Shown here piece by piece: positions 32,987-41,721 of a stretch of 64,000 nt of DNA. This DNA is from JAFASC01 sp034669505. Its GTDB lineage: Bacteria; Pseudomonadota; Alphaproteobacteria; Rhizobiales; Beijerinckiaceae. Each line of letters opens with the position of its first letter. Within the stretch, counting starts at the first letter, position 1. The notes beneath the pieces are model-generated. The model was not told where the DNA came from and did no database searches. It saw only the letters and a program-made list of their open reading frames with translations. The DNA lies in contig JAXDNJ010000033.1 in assembly GCA_034669505.1 (NCBI GenBank), positions 1-64,000 on the forward strand, written 5' to 3'. Position numbers and translations under genes: made by a program.

Positions 32987-35900
32987 CTACGCCGCCACCT
33001 TGTTATACGCCGCCGGATCGTAGTTGAGGATCGGCGCGAGCCAGCGCTCGACCTCAGTGATCGTCATGTCCTTGCGCCGCGCATAATCCTCCACCTGATC
33101 GCGCTCGACTTTGGCGACGCCGAAATAGTGCGCCTCAGGATGCGACAGATACAGTCCGGCGACGGATGAACCCGGCCACATCGCGTAGCTTTCCGTCAGC
33201 GTCACGCCCGTGCGCTTCTCCGCTTCGAGGAGACGGAACAGCGTCGCCTTCTCCGTATGATCGGGCTGCGCGGGATAGCCCGGCGCCGGGCGGATACCGC
33301 GGTAGGCCTCGGCGAGACGCTGCTCGCTCGTGAGCTCCTCTTCAGGCGCATATGCCCAGAATTCGCGGCGAACGCGCTCGTGCATGCGTTCGGCCAGCGC
33401 TTCCGCGAGACGATCGGCCAGCGCTTTCACCAGGATCGAGCGATAATCATCGTTGTTGCGGGCAAAGCGCGCGGAGATTTTTTCTTCTTCCGCGCCTGAT
33501 GTGACGACGAACCCGCCGATATAATCTCCCTTGCCGCTGTCGAGGGGGGCGACGAAATCGGCGAGCGCCAGATTGGCGCGGCCTTCGCCGCGCTTCGACA
33601 CCTGTTGGCGTAAGGTAAAGAAGGTCGCGAGTTCGTCGCGCCGCGACTCGCCCGTGAACAGGCGAATGTCGTCGCCGACGGCATTGGCCGGCCAGAAGCC
33701 GATCACCGCCTTCGGATTGAACCAACGCTCCTGCGCGATGCGCGTGAGCATTTCCTGCGCATCTTCGTAGAGCTGCCGCGCCGCAGCACCTTGCTTTTCG
33801 TCTTCGAGCAGCGCCGGGAAACGGCCCTTCAATTCCCAGGTCTGGAAGAACGGCGTCCAATCGATAAACGGCACGAGTTCCGCAACGTCGTAGGTGCGGA
33901 ACACACGCGTGCCCAAAAAAGCCGGACGCGGCGGATCGTAGCTCGCCCAATCGATCTTGAATTTGTTGTCGCGCGCACGTGCGAGCGACAGGCGCTGCTT
34001 ATCGGCCTCGGCGCGGCGATGCGCATCGGCGACTTTCGCATATTCCTTGCGCACCTGCTCGACATATTGCGGGCGGATTTCGTCCGAGAGCAGCGCCTGC
34101 GCGACCCCTACGGCGCGGCTCGCGTCGGTCACATAGACCGCTTGGCCACGCGCATAATTCGGATGGATTTTCACCGCGGTATGCACGCGGCTCGTGGTCG
34201 CACCGCCGATCAGCAGCGGCATATCGAAACCTTCGCGCTCCATTTCGGAGGCGACGAAGCACATCTCCTCAAGTGACGGCGTGATCAGCCCGGACAGGCC
34301 GATCGCGTCAACCTTCTCCGCCTTGGCTGTCGCGAGAATCTTCGCCGCGGGCACCATAACGCCGAGATCAAGGATCTCGTAATTGTTGCAGCCGAGCACG
34401 ACGCCGACAATGTTCTTGCCGATATCGTGCACATCGCCTTTGACGGTCGCCATCAGGATCTTGCCGTTCGTCTTGCGCGCGCCACTTTCCTTCTGCGCCT
34501 CGATGAACGGCGTCAAATAAGCGACCGCCTGCTTCATCACCCGCGCCGATTTGACGACCTGCGGCAGGAACATCTTGCCCTGCCCGAAGAGATCCCCGAC
34601 GACGTTCATGCCGGCCATCAGGGGACCTTCGATCACATCAAGCGGACGGGCCGAGGCCGCGCGCGCTTCCTCGACATCGGGCTCGATATAATCTGTGATG
34701 CCGTTGACGAGCGCGTGTTCAAGCCGCTTGCCAACGGAGTCGCTCCGCCACGCCTCATTCTTCGCTTCGCTCTTGCCGGCCTGTTCGCGGAAGCGTTCGG
34801 CGATGGCCAGCAGCCGCTCGGTCGCGTCCGGGCGCTTGTTGAGGACGACATCGTCGCAAAGCTCCCGCAGCTCCGGATCGATATTCTCGTAGACGCCGAG
34901 CTGGCCGGCATTGACGATGCCCATGTCCATGCCGGCCTTGATCGCGTGCATGAGGAAGACGGTGTGCATCGCCTCGCGGACCGGTTCGTTGCCGCGGAAG
35001 GAGAAGGACAGGTTGGAGACGCCGCCCGAGATATGAACGTGCGGCAGCGTTTCGCGGATCTGGCGGGTCGCCTCGATGAAATCGACGCCGTAATTGTCGT
35101 GCTCTTCGATGCCGGTCGCAACGGCAAAAATGTTCGGATCGAAGATGATGTCTTCCGGCGCAAAGCCGACCTGTTCCGTGAGAATGCGGTACGCGCGCGT
35201 GCAAATCTCGACCTTGCGCTCGCGTGTATCGGCCTGGCCCTGCTCGTCGAAGGCCATGACGACGACCGCCGCGCCGTAGCGCATCACAGTGCGCGCATGG
35301 TCGATGAAAGCCGCTTCGCCTTCCTTCATCGAGATCGAATTGACGATCGGCTTCCCTTGCACGCATTTCAGGCCGGCCTCGATCACCTCGAATCTCGAGG
35401 AATCGATCATGACCGGCACTCGCGCAATATCGGGCTCCGCCGCGACGAGATGCAGAAACTCCTCCATTGCTTTGGCGGAATCGAGCAGCCCCTCATCCAT
35501 ATTGACGTCGATGACCTGCGCGCCGTTAGCGACCTGATCGCGCGCGACGTCCAACGCGGCCGATAGCTCGCCGTTCTTGATTAACTTGCGGAATTTCGCC
35601 GAGCCGGTGACGTTGGTGCGTTCGCCGACATTGACAAAGGGAATGTCCGGCGTAAGCGTGAACGACTCCAAACCCGAGAGCCGCAGGCGCGGCTCGAAGC
35701 TCGGCACCTTGCGCGGGGCGATGCCGGCGACGCGTTCGGCAATCGCGCGGATATGGTCGGGAGTGGTGCCGCAGCAGCCGCCGACAATGTTCACCAAGCC
35801 GGAATCGGCAAATTCGCCAATGAGCGAGGCCATGTATTCCGGGCTCTCGTCGTAAAGCCCGAATTCGTTCGGCAGTCCGGCATTCGGATAGGCGCAGACG

Positions 35901-36703
35901 AGCGTGTCGGCAACGCGGGAGATTTCCGCCAGATGCGCGCGCATTTCGCGCGCACCAAGCGCACAATTCAAGCCGATCGAGAACGGTTTCGCATGGCGCA
36001 GCGAGTGCCAGAACGCTTCCGGCGTCTGGCCCGATAACGTGCGGCCGGAGAGGTCGGTGATCGTGCCGGAAATCATCACCGGCAGACGCGTTCCCGTTTC
36101 CGCGAACACTTCCTCCATCGCGAACACCGCGGCCTTGGCGTTCAGCGTGTCGAAAATTGTCTCGAGCAAGAGAAGGTCGGCGCCGCCCTCGATCAGGCCG
36201 TGCACGGCTTCCGCATAAGCAAGACGCAGATCGGCGAAACTGACGGCACGGAAGCCTGGATTGCTGACATCGGGCGAGATCGACGCGGTGCGATTGGTTG
36301 GCCCGAGCGCACCGGCGACAAAGCGGCGGTGGCCGTCCTGCTTCTCGGCAAGCGCCGCGGCTTCTTTGGCGAGCCGCGCGCCGTCGCGATTGAGGTCGCG
36401 GACGATCGCTTCCATGCCGTAATCTGCCTGAGCGATCGCCGTGGAAGAGAACGTATTCGTTGCGACGATATCCGCGCCCGCCTGGAAATAGGCGAGATGT
36501 ATGTCGCGCACCGCGTCCGGCTGCGTCAGGATCAAGAGATCGTTGTTGCCGCGGACATCCTGCTTCCAATCGGCAAAGCGGGATCCTCGGAATTGCGCTT
36601 CATCGTAGCGCAAATCCTGGATCATCGTCCCCATCGCACCGTCGAGCACGAGAATGCGCTCTCGCGCCGCTGCTTCGAGTTCGTGGCGGACTGTGTCAGA
36701 CAT
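32987..36703 (-). CDS. metH: Cobalamin-dependent methionine synthase
   Basis: The 1238-residue enzyme moves the methyl group of methyltetrahydrofolate through cobalamin to homocysteine. The homocysteine domain has zinc cysteines Cys247, Cys310 and Cys311 (NIVGGCCGTTPDH). The folate domain follows from about 350 (PFVNVGERTNVTGS). The cobalamin site DxHxxG is Asp757-Val-His759-Asp-Ile-Gly762, and the C-terminal SAM reactivation domain is complete (RPAPGYPAQPDHTEK). Start is ATG 36703, two bases after the metF stop; the frame stays open far upstream but only as antisense of metF. It is the last gene of the methionine operon and needs vitamin B12. Confidence 0.96.
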   Translation of the reverse strand: MSDTVRHELEAAARERILVLDGAMGTMIQDLRYDEAQFRGSRFADWKQDVRGNNDLLILTQPDAVRDIHLAYFQAGADIVATNTFSSTAIAQADYGMEAIVRDLNRDGARLAKEAAALAEKQDGHRRFVAGALGPTNRTASISPDVSNPGFRAVSFADLRLAYAEAVHGLIEGGADLLLLETIFDTLNAKAAVFAMEEVFAETGTRLPVMISGTITDLSGRTLSGQTPEAFWHSLRHAKPFSIGLNCALGAREMRAHLAEISRVADTLVCAYPNAGLPNEFGLYDESPEYMASLIGEFADSGLVNIVGGCCGTTPDHIRAIAERVAGIAPRKVPSFEPRLRLSGLESFTLTPDIPFVNVGERTNVTGSAKFRKLIKNGELSAALDVARDQVANGAQVIDVNMDEGLLDSAKAMEEFLHLVAAEPDIARVPVMIDSSRFEVIEAGLKCVQGKPIVNSISMKEGEAAFIDHARTVMRYGAAVVVMAFDEQGQADTRERKVEICTRAYRILTEQVGFAPEDIIFDPNIFAVATGIEEHDNYGVDFIEATRQIRETLPHVHISGGVSNLSFSFRGNEPVREAMHTVFLMHAIKAGMDMGIVNAGQLGVYENIDPELRELCDDVVLNKRPDATERLLAIAERFREQAGKSEAKNEAWRSDSVGKRLEHALVNGITDYIEPDVEEARAASARPLDVIEGPLMAGMNVVGDLFGQGKMFLPQVVKSARVMKQAVAYLTPFIEAQKESGARKTNGKILMATVKGDVHDIGKNIVGVVLGCNNYEILDLGVMVPAAKILATAKAEKVDAIGLSGLITPSLEEMCFVASEMEREGFDMPLLIGGATTSRVHTAVKIHPNYARGQAVYVTDASRAVGVAQALLSDEIRPQYVEQVRKEYAKVADAHRRAEADKQRLSLARARDNKFKIDWASYDPPRPAFLGTRVFRTYDVAELVPFIDWTPFFQTWELKGRFPALLEDEKQGAAARQLYEDAQEMLTRIAQERWFNPKAVIGFWPANAVGDDIRLFTGESRRDELATFFTLRQQVSKRGEGRANLALADFVAPLDSGKGDYIGGFVVTSGAEEEKISARFARNNDDYRSILVKALADRLAEALAERMHERVRREFWAYAPEEELTSEQRLAEAYRGIRPAPGYPAQPDHTEKATLFRLLEAEKRTGVTLTESYAMWPGSSVAGLYLSHPEAHYFGVAKVERDQVEDYARRKDMTITEVERWLAPILNYDPAAYNKVAA

Positions 36704-36705
36704 AC

Positions 36706-37620
36706 TTAGGCGGCCTCCGCCGTAGGTTGTGCATCGCTCTTTGGCCTCAAGCCCAAGAGATGGCAGATCGCGTAAACGAGATCGGCGCGGTTCATCGTGT
36801 AGAAATGGAAATCGCTGACGCCGCGATCGACGAGGCCGAGCACCTGCTCCGCCGCGATCGCCGCAGCGATGAGACGGCGGGTGGCGGGATCGTCGTCGAG
36901 CCCATCGAAGCGGTCCGCGAGCCATTGCGGCACGCTGGCGCCCGCGCGCTTCGCGAAATTCGCGGTCTGTTTGAAGTTCTGGACCGGCACGATCCCGGGC
37001 ACAATCGGGATCGTCACGCCGCGATAGCGCGCGCGATCGAGAAAGCGCAGATAGCACTCGTTTTCGAAGAAGAATTGCGTGATCGCACGCGTCGCCCCGG
37101 CATCAACTTTCGCCTTCAGGACATCGATGTCGAAATCGAGCGACGATGATTCCGGATGCTTTTCCGGATAGGCCGAGACCGAGACCTCGAAATCGCCGAC
37201 GCGCCTGATACCGGCCACGAGCTCGGTCGAATTCGCGTAACCTTGCGGATGCGGCGTGAATGCCGTGCCGATGCCGCCCTGCGGGTCGCCGCGCAGCGCG
37301 ACGATGTGGCGAATGCCGGCCTGGTGATAGGCGCGCACGACATCGTCGATCTCGTCGCGGCTCGCGGCGACGCAGGTGAGATGCGCGGCAGGCGCGATGT
37401 CTGTCTCGCGCACAAGCCGCTCGACGGTCGCATGCGTGCGCTCGCGCGTTGAACCGCCGGCGCCGTACGTCACAGAAACGAATCGCGGCTGCAAGGGCGC
37501 GAGCCGCGCGATCGCCTCCCAGAGGTTTGCTTCCATCTCGGCGGTTTTCGGCGGGAAGAACTCGAAGGACACGCTGATGTCGCCGCGGGCGCCGCGGCTT
37601 GGAAGTGTTGCGAGCATCAT
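36706..37620 (-). CDS. metF: Methylenetetrahydrofolate reductase
   Basis: MetF reduces 5,10-methylene- to 5-methyltetrahydrofolate with an FAD cofactor, supplying MetH. The 304-residue product has catalytic Glu20 in SFEFFPPKT and Asp112 in ALRGDPQGG, with SVTYGAGGSTRERT between them. The segment ITQFFFENECYLRF and the late PGIVPVQNF are typical. ATG 37620 shares one base with the stop of the regulator gene (TGATG), which suggests coupled translation; longer frames lie inside that gene. Confidence 0.96.
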   Translation of the reverse strand: MMLATLPSRGARGDISVSFEFFPPKTAEMEANLWEAIARLAPLQPRFVSVTYGAGGSTRERTHATVERLVRETDIAPAAHLTCVAASRDEIDDVVRAYHQAGIRHIVALRGDPQGGIGTAFTPHPQGYANSTELVAGIRRVGDFEVSVSAYPEKHPESSSLDFDIDVLKAKVDAGATRAITQFFFENECYLRFLDRARYRGVTIPIVPGIVPVQNFKQTANFAKRAGASVPQWLADRFDGLDDDPATRRLIAAAIAAEQVLGLVDRGVSDFHFYTMNRADLVYAICHLLGLRPKSDAQPTAEAA

Positions 37621-38615
37621 CAGGCAACCTCGCGATGGCTGAGCGGGAGCGTGTCGGCTTGCGTGCGGCGATCGCGCGCCAGCCAAAGGGAGACAGTGAG
37701 CTTGCCGCCCTCGCCGACCAGCGGCGGCAGATCGCGGTGATCGGCGAGATCGAGCGACGCCTCGTCGAGATAAGACTCGATCTCGTCGTGGCCGAAGCCG
37801 AGGCGACGATGCGCGTGACTCTCGCGCAAGGCTTCTTCCGCATGCGGCGCGAAATCGACGACGAGCAGACGACCGCCGGGGCGCAGCACGCGCGCGGCTT
37901 CGCGCAACGCGCGGCCAGGATCCTCGAGGTAATGCAAGACTTGGTGCAGGACGACGAGGTCGTAGCCGTTGCGCTCGACCGGCACAGCGTAGATGTCGCC
38001 TTGGCGCAGCTGCACGTTGCGCAAACCGGCACGCTCAAGCCGGGCGCGGGCGACCGCAAGCATGGCAGGCGATTGGTCGACGCCGATCGCCCGATCGGCA
38101 AGCGGCGACAGAAGTTCGAGCATGCGGCCGGTGCCGGTGCCGAGATCGAGCAGCGCGTGCACCGGCGCAATACCTAGGATATCGCGGAGCGACGTCTCGA
38201 CCCTCTCTTCAGGCACATGCAGCGCCCGGATTTTGTCCCAGTTCGGCGCCTGCACCGCGAAATAGCGGGCGGCCTGGGCATCGCGAGCGCGGCGGACGTC
38301 GGTGAGCCGCGCGCGGTCGGAAAGATGCACGGGATCCTGTGGATCGAGCAACCCGGAGATCGCCCGGGCGATTTCGCCGGGCGCCGCCAGGAAAAACGCC
38401 CAGCTGCCTTCGCGATGGCGCACGACCAGCCCCGCCTCCACGAGCAGCTTCAGATGCCGCGAAATCCGCGGCTGCGACTGACCAAGGATGGTGACAAGTT
38501 CGCTGACGGTCAGCTCGGCTTCAGAAAGGAGGAGGAGCAGCCGAAGCCGCGTCTCCTCGCCGGCCGCCCCAAGGGCACCAAGGAGAGCATCAAAGGAGAG
38601 CCGGGTCTGCTGCAT
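37620..38615 (-). CDS. ArsR-type regulator fused to a SAM-dependent methyltransferase
   Basis: The 331-residue protein joins a winged-helix ArsR domain (about 10-75, recognition region LVTILGQSQPRISRHLKLLVEAG in part) to a class I methyltransferase domain (about 110-325) with SAM loop LDLGTGTGR at 156-164 and LVVLHQVLHYLEDP later. ArsR metal-binding cysteines are absent. Proteins of this make-up next to metF-metH are thought to sense S-adenosylmethionine or its product; that is inference here. It heads the operon, and a near-perfect palindrome lies over its promoter, so it probably controls itself and metF-metH. Whether it methylates anything is unknown. Confidence 0.9.
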   Translation of the reverse strand: MQQTRLSFDALLGALGAAGEETRLRLLLLLSEAELTVSELVTILGQSQPRISRHLKLLVEAGLVVRHREGSWAFFLAAPGEIARAISGLLDPQDPVHLSDRARLTDVRRARDAQAARYFAVQAPNWDKIRALHVPEERVETSLRDILGIAPVHALLDLGTGTGRMLELLSPLADRAIGVDQSPAMLAVARARLERAGLRNVQLRQGDIYAVPVERNGYDLVVLHQVLHYLEDPGRALREAARVLRPGGRLLVVDFAPHAEEALRESHAHRRLGFGHDEIESYLDEASLDLADHRDLPPLVGEGGKLTVSLWLARDRRTQADTLPLSHREVA

Positions 38616-38633
38616 CAGGGTCTCGGATTAGAT

Positions 38634-38671
38634 ATAAGGATATCTTTATGCCGGATTCGCTGCCGCTGCAA
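38634..38671 (-). promoter_or_regulatory. Promoter and palindromic operator of the metF-metH operon
   Basis: The palindrome ATAAGGATATCTTTAT (38634-38649) has one mismatched pair in 16 bases and lies 19 bases before the regulator start. On the minus strand TTGCAG (38671-38666) and TAAAGA (38648-38643), 17 bases apart, form a plausible promoter whose -10 is inside the palindrome. The motif resembles the one I recall for methionine-related ArsR regulators (SamR) in Rhizobiales. Repression by the operon's own ArsR protein is the natural reading. Confidence 0.65.
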
Positions 38672-38708
38672 GCCTACCTTTCCGAAACGGTCCGTATCGC
38701 TTATATTC

Positions 38709-39040
38709 GGGGTGCCGTCACACGACGGCTATGGCGATAAATGGTCATCGTAATAAGCCTTTCGGACCCGGGGGCGGTACCCGGCGCCTCCACCAGAGCC
38801 CAGACCTTGGAGAATGGCCTGGGCTCCGGCGGGGGCGAAATAGGATCGACGAGGGTGTAAAGGGTGCGCTTTTGCCCGGCATGGTTCCGCCGTCATCGGG
38901 CCGAACCTATAGTTGCGAATGACAACTATGCTCCGGTGGCTGTCGCCGCGTAACGCGGTGCCGGTAACCGAATTCAAGTCCTGAGGGTTAGCGCCATCAG
39001 GCGGGGTCCGGAGGCACCTGGCAACAGAAGCCTCCACTTC
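38709..39040 (+). ncRNA. ssrA: tmRNA, circularly permuted two-piece form
   Basis: The gene has the alphaproteobacterial permuted order. The acceptor piece comes first and ends in CGCCTCC-A-CCA at 38795. The coding piece starts with GGGGGCG at 38831, which pairs with CGCCTCC to form the tRNA-like acceptor stem, followed by AAATAGGATCGACGAGGGTG. The tag frame 38915-38953 encodes ANDNYAPVAVAA and stop. About 35 bases between the pieces should be cut out. The 5' and 3' limits are estimates to about 10 bases. tmRNA rescues stalled ribosomes and marks the products for proteolysis. TATATT at 38702 is a possible -10 box. Confidence 0.95.
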
Positions 39041-39097
39041 TCCCCTCCACAGCTTTGGCGTAAACTAGGGCTCGTTTGCTTCAAGGCCGCTCCGCAA

Positions 39098-39718
39098 ATG
39101 TCCACTGATTTGATCCGCTACGATCTGCGCGTGCAGGAAGCGCTGCGTGGTGTGGTTCGTCGCGTCCTCAGCGACGCAGCCAAAGACGGAATTTCCGGCG
39201 ACCATCATTTCTACATCAGCTTCGACACCCAGGCTGAAGGCGTGCGCCTGTCGAGCCGCCTGCGCCAGCAATATCCTGAGCGCATGACCATCGTGCTCCA
39301 GCACCAGTTCTGGGACCTGAACGTCAGCGATCATGGTTTCGAAGTCGGGCTCTCGTTCAAGAATGTTCCCGAGCGGCTCTATGTGCCCTTCAACGCATTG
39401 ATGGAATTCTATGATCCCTCGGTCCAATTCGGGCTGAAGTTCGAGGAGATGAGTGAAACGCCGCAGCCTGCGGCGAGCGAACCGGCAAAACCGGAAGCGA
39501 AGGCACCGCAGACCGGGAGCGTTCCCGCATTGCCAAAGCCGCGGCTCACCGACAAGCGAGCGGCGGAGAGCGACAAGGCGAAGCCGCGCGGCAGCGGCTC
39601 AGAGCCCGCCGAGATCAGGCCGCGGCCGCGCGCCGTCAAAACGGAAGAGAAGCATCCTGCCCCGGCGGGGGATGGAGACAAGATCGTCTCGATCGACTCG
39701 TTCCGAAAGAAGCCGTGA
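39098..39718 (+). CDS. sspB: SspB-alpha ClpXP adaptor
   Basis: The 206-residue protein has the SspB fold in residues 1-115 (IRYDLRVQEALRGVVRRVL, HHFYISFDT, MTIVLQHQFWDLNV and FNALMEFYDPSVQFGL), typical of the alphaproteobacterial form. A long Pro/Lys-rich linker follows, and the C-terminus (KIVSIDSFRKKP) is the short tail that docks on ClpX. SspB catches ssrA-tagged proteins and hands them to ClpXP. It begins only about 60 bases after ssrA, so tag and adaptor are encoded side by side. Confidence 0.92.
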   Translation: MSTDLIRYDLRVQEALRGVVRRVLSDAAKDGISGDHHFYISFDTQAEGVRLSSRLRQQYPERMTIVLQHQFWDLNVSDHGFEVGLSFKNVPERLYVPFNALMEFYDPSVQFGLKFEEMSETPQPAASEPAKPEAKAPQTGSVPALPKPRLTDKRAAESDKAKPRGSGSEPAEIRPRPRAVKTEEKHPAPAGDGDKIVSIDSFRKKP

Positions 39719-39906
39719 GCGCGGAGCTCGTCAATTTGCGCCGCGCGCGTAAGGCAGCGCGGCGCGGCAAGGCTGAGGCCGAAGCAGCCCAAAACCGAGT
39801 TGCTTTCGGTCTAAGCGCCGCCGAACGTCAGCGGCTGAAGGCCGAAAGAGACCGCGCCGTGCGGCAGCTCGATCAGCACGAGCTCACGCCATCTTCCAAG
39901 CCGTGA
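39715..39906 (+). CDS. DUF4169 family small protein
   Basis: The 63-residue basic protein (VNLRRARKAARRGKAEAEAAQNRVAFG and LKAERDRAVRQLDQH in part) matches the DUF4169 pattern of short, highly charged helical proteins in alphaproteobacteria. It starts with GTG overlapping the sspB stop by four bases, and its own stop overlaps the next GTG in the same way. No function is known. The three genes from sspB onward should be translated as a coupled unit. Confidence 0.85.
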   Translation: MSAELVNLRRARKAARRGKAEAEAAQNRVAFGLSAAERQRLKAERDRAVRQLDQHELTPSSKP

Positions 39907-40160
39907 TCGAGCGTGTCGGACGCAGCAGCGACGGCGCACGTCCGACCGATCTTTCCAAGCATTCGCTCGTGATCGCAGGTCACCGCACCAGCATTTCACT
40001 GGAGCGCGCGTTCTGGGAGGTGCTGCAGGCAATCGCGCGGCAGCGTGATGTTTCAATTGCATCGCTTGTTGCCTCGGTCGACGCCGAGCGAGGTGATGCA
40101 AACCTATCTTCGGCGCTGCGCGTGTTCGTATTGAGCGCAGTTACTGGCTCTTCGTCATGA
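39903..40160 (+). CDS. Ribbon-helix-helix domain protein (RHH_4 type)
   Basis: The 85-residue protein has the short strand SLVIAGHRTSISLERAFWE in part, followed by two helices (VLQAIARQRDVSIASLVASVDAE and SALRVFVLSAV), as in RHH_4 ribbon-helix-helix proteins. These may bind DNA or act as antitoxin-like regulators. No toxin gene is adjacent. It starts with GTG overlapping the DUF4169 stop and is the last of the sspB run. Confidence 0.85.
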   Translation: MIERVGRSSDGARPTDLSKHSLVIAGHRTSISLERAFWEVLQAIARQRDVSIASLVASVDAERGDANLSSALRVFVLSAVTGSSS

Positions 40161-40228
40161 GCTGAAAACATCAGCGCCCCTTGCCATGAGCAAAGGGCGC
40201 TTACGCGTTTTGGCGGATGCGCGCTGCC

Positions 40229-41557
40229 TTATCGCGCGGAAGAAGGTTGCGCGTAGAGGTCGCCCGTCGCCTGTGCCGTGGACTGCGAGACGACACGTCG
40301 TCGCCATGGCTTGAGCACTGCGATCGCGAGCAGCGAGGCAAGAATGTTGGCGCCGGCCGCAATCAGGAACACACCGTCCCAGCTGCCGCTGCTCTGCTGC
40401 AGATAGTTGCCCAAAGGTACAAGCAATGACGCTGTGCCTTTGGCCGTGTAAAGCAGGCCGGCATTCGTCGTCGCATATTGCGCTCCGAACGTATCCGTGC
40501 AGGTCGATGGGAACAGTGAGTAGATTTCGCCCCACGCGAAAAACACCGCGCCCGACAGGATCACGAACCAAAAGGGATCCTGTCCATAGAGATACAGCAG
40601 ATAGATCCCGATCCCTTCGAGGCCGAACGCGATGAACATCGTGTTCTCGCGCCCGATCTGGTCGGAAATCCAGCCGAAGAACGGACGTGTAAGGCCGTTC
40701 AGAATGCGGTCGAGCGTCGCGGCGAACGTAACCGCCGTCATCGTGAGGCCGATAAGACTGACCGGCACGTTGTCGATCTTCCAGTCGGCGCCGATCGGCT
40801 TCAGGTTAGCCGTCACAAGCAGTCCGCCGGCGCCGACGATGACAAACATGAAATACATCAGCCAGAAGATCGGGTGACGTATAACTTCCATCGGCCGGTA
40901 ATTGCGCCGCGTCTGCGCGATGCGGTTCGACTGGATCGGCGGCGGCACCTGCCCGGGCTGCGGTGCAAGCAGGAACACCGAAAGGATGACGATGATGATG
41001 CCTTGGCCGATGCCGAAGTAGAAGAAAGTGGCCTGGAACCCGCTGTCTTTGATCATCGCCTGGATCGGCGCGACCGTCAGAGCTGAACCCGCGCCGAAGC
41101 CGGCGGCCGTCAAACCCGCCGCAAGACCGCGCTTGTCGGGAAACCACTTCAAAGCGTTGCCGACGCAAGTGCCGTAAACGGCGCCGGCGCCAATACCCGC
41201 GATGATCTGGCCGATATAATAGCCGCTCAGCGAGGTCGCATAGGAATTGACGACCCAGCCGATTGCGCAAAACACGCCGCCAAAAAGGATGACAAGGCGC
41301 GGACCGTAGCGGTCGACAAACCAGCCCTCGACCGGCACAAGCCAAGTCTCAAACAGGACGAACAGCGTGAACGCCAATTGAATTGACGCACGGTCCCATT
41401 TGAATGCCTTCTGGATATCGGGGACGAAGAACGTCCACCCGTATTGCAGATTGGCAATCATCACCATGCAGGCAATGCCGAGGACAAGTTGCGTCCATCG
41501 AAAGCCGTTGGTGACACGGCCGGCGGGCGCGCCCGCGGCTATTGTTGTAGTGGGCAT
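40229..41557 (-). CDS. oxlT: Oxalate/formate antiporter-like MFS carrier
   Basis: The 442-residue protein has twelve hydrophobic segments and the marks of the OFA family: YGWTFFVPDIQKAFKW near the N-terminus, the loop DRYGPRLVILFGG and KWFPDKRGLAAGLTAAGFGAGSA. Its setting downstream of frc, oxc and a GntR regulator on the same strand makes oxalate uptake in exchange for formate the likely role. A central loop holds RRNYRPMEVIRHPIFW. Other organic anions remain possible. It lies 164 bases after frc, a gap that contains a hairpin. Confidence 0.85.
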   Translation of the reverse strand: MPTTTIAAGAPAGRVTNGFRWTQLVLGIACMVMIANLQYGWTFFVPDIQKAFKWDRASIQLAFTLFVLFETWLVPVEGWFVDRYGPRLVILFGGVFCAIGWVVNSYATSLSGYYIGQIIAGIGAGAVYGTCVGNALKWFPDKRGLAAGLTAAGFGAGSALTVAPIQAMIKDSGFQATFFYFGIGQGIIIVILSVFLLAPQPGQVPPPIQSNRIAQTRRNYRPMEVIRHPIFWLMYFMFVIVGAGGLLVTANLKPIGADWKIDNVPVSLIGLTMTAVTFAATLDRILNGLTRPFFGWISDQIGRENTMFIAFGLEGIGIYLLYLYGQDPFWFVILSGAVFFAWGEIYSLFPSTCTDTFGAQYATTNAGLLYTAKGTASLLVPLGNYLQQSSGSWDGVFLIAAGANILASLLAIAVLKPWRRRVVSQSTAQATGDLYAQPSSAR

Positions 41558-41665
41558 CTATCTCTCCCTGGGTGCTCTCTTAGCGGAGCGTTGTTCTTGG
41601 TACATCTAATTCCAGCTTCGGGCAGGATGCGCAGCGGCGCAAGAACTTTCGAAGCTAGTTTTGTC

Positions 41666-41697
41666 CGTGTTGACTTAGACTAAGGACGAACAACACG
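41666..41697. other. Inverted repeat between frc and oxlT
   Basis: CGTGTTG (41666-41672) and CAACACG (41691-41697) are perfect complements, and between them lies the smaller palindrome CTTAG-A-CTAAG (41674-41684). It could act as an attenuating or stabilising stem-loop in the frc-oxlT message, or as a binding site. There is no run of T to make it a clear terminator. Confidence 0.45.
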
Positions 41698-41721
41698 CCC
41701 TTAGTCGCATGGCCCCCCTTA

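Noticed and set aside
36704..37057. Long N-terminal extension of metH
   Set aside because: It reads metF in another frame; ATG 36703 gives the family N-terminus.
38729..39037. Open frame antisense to ssrA
   Set aside because: The plus strand is a tmRNA with pairing ends and a tag frame; the antisense frame is incidental.
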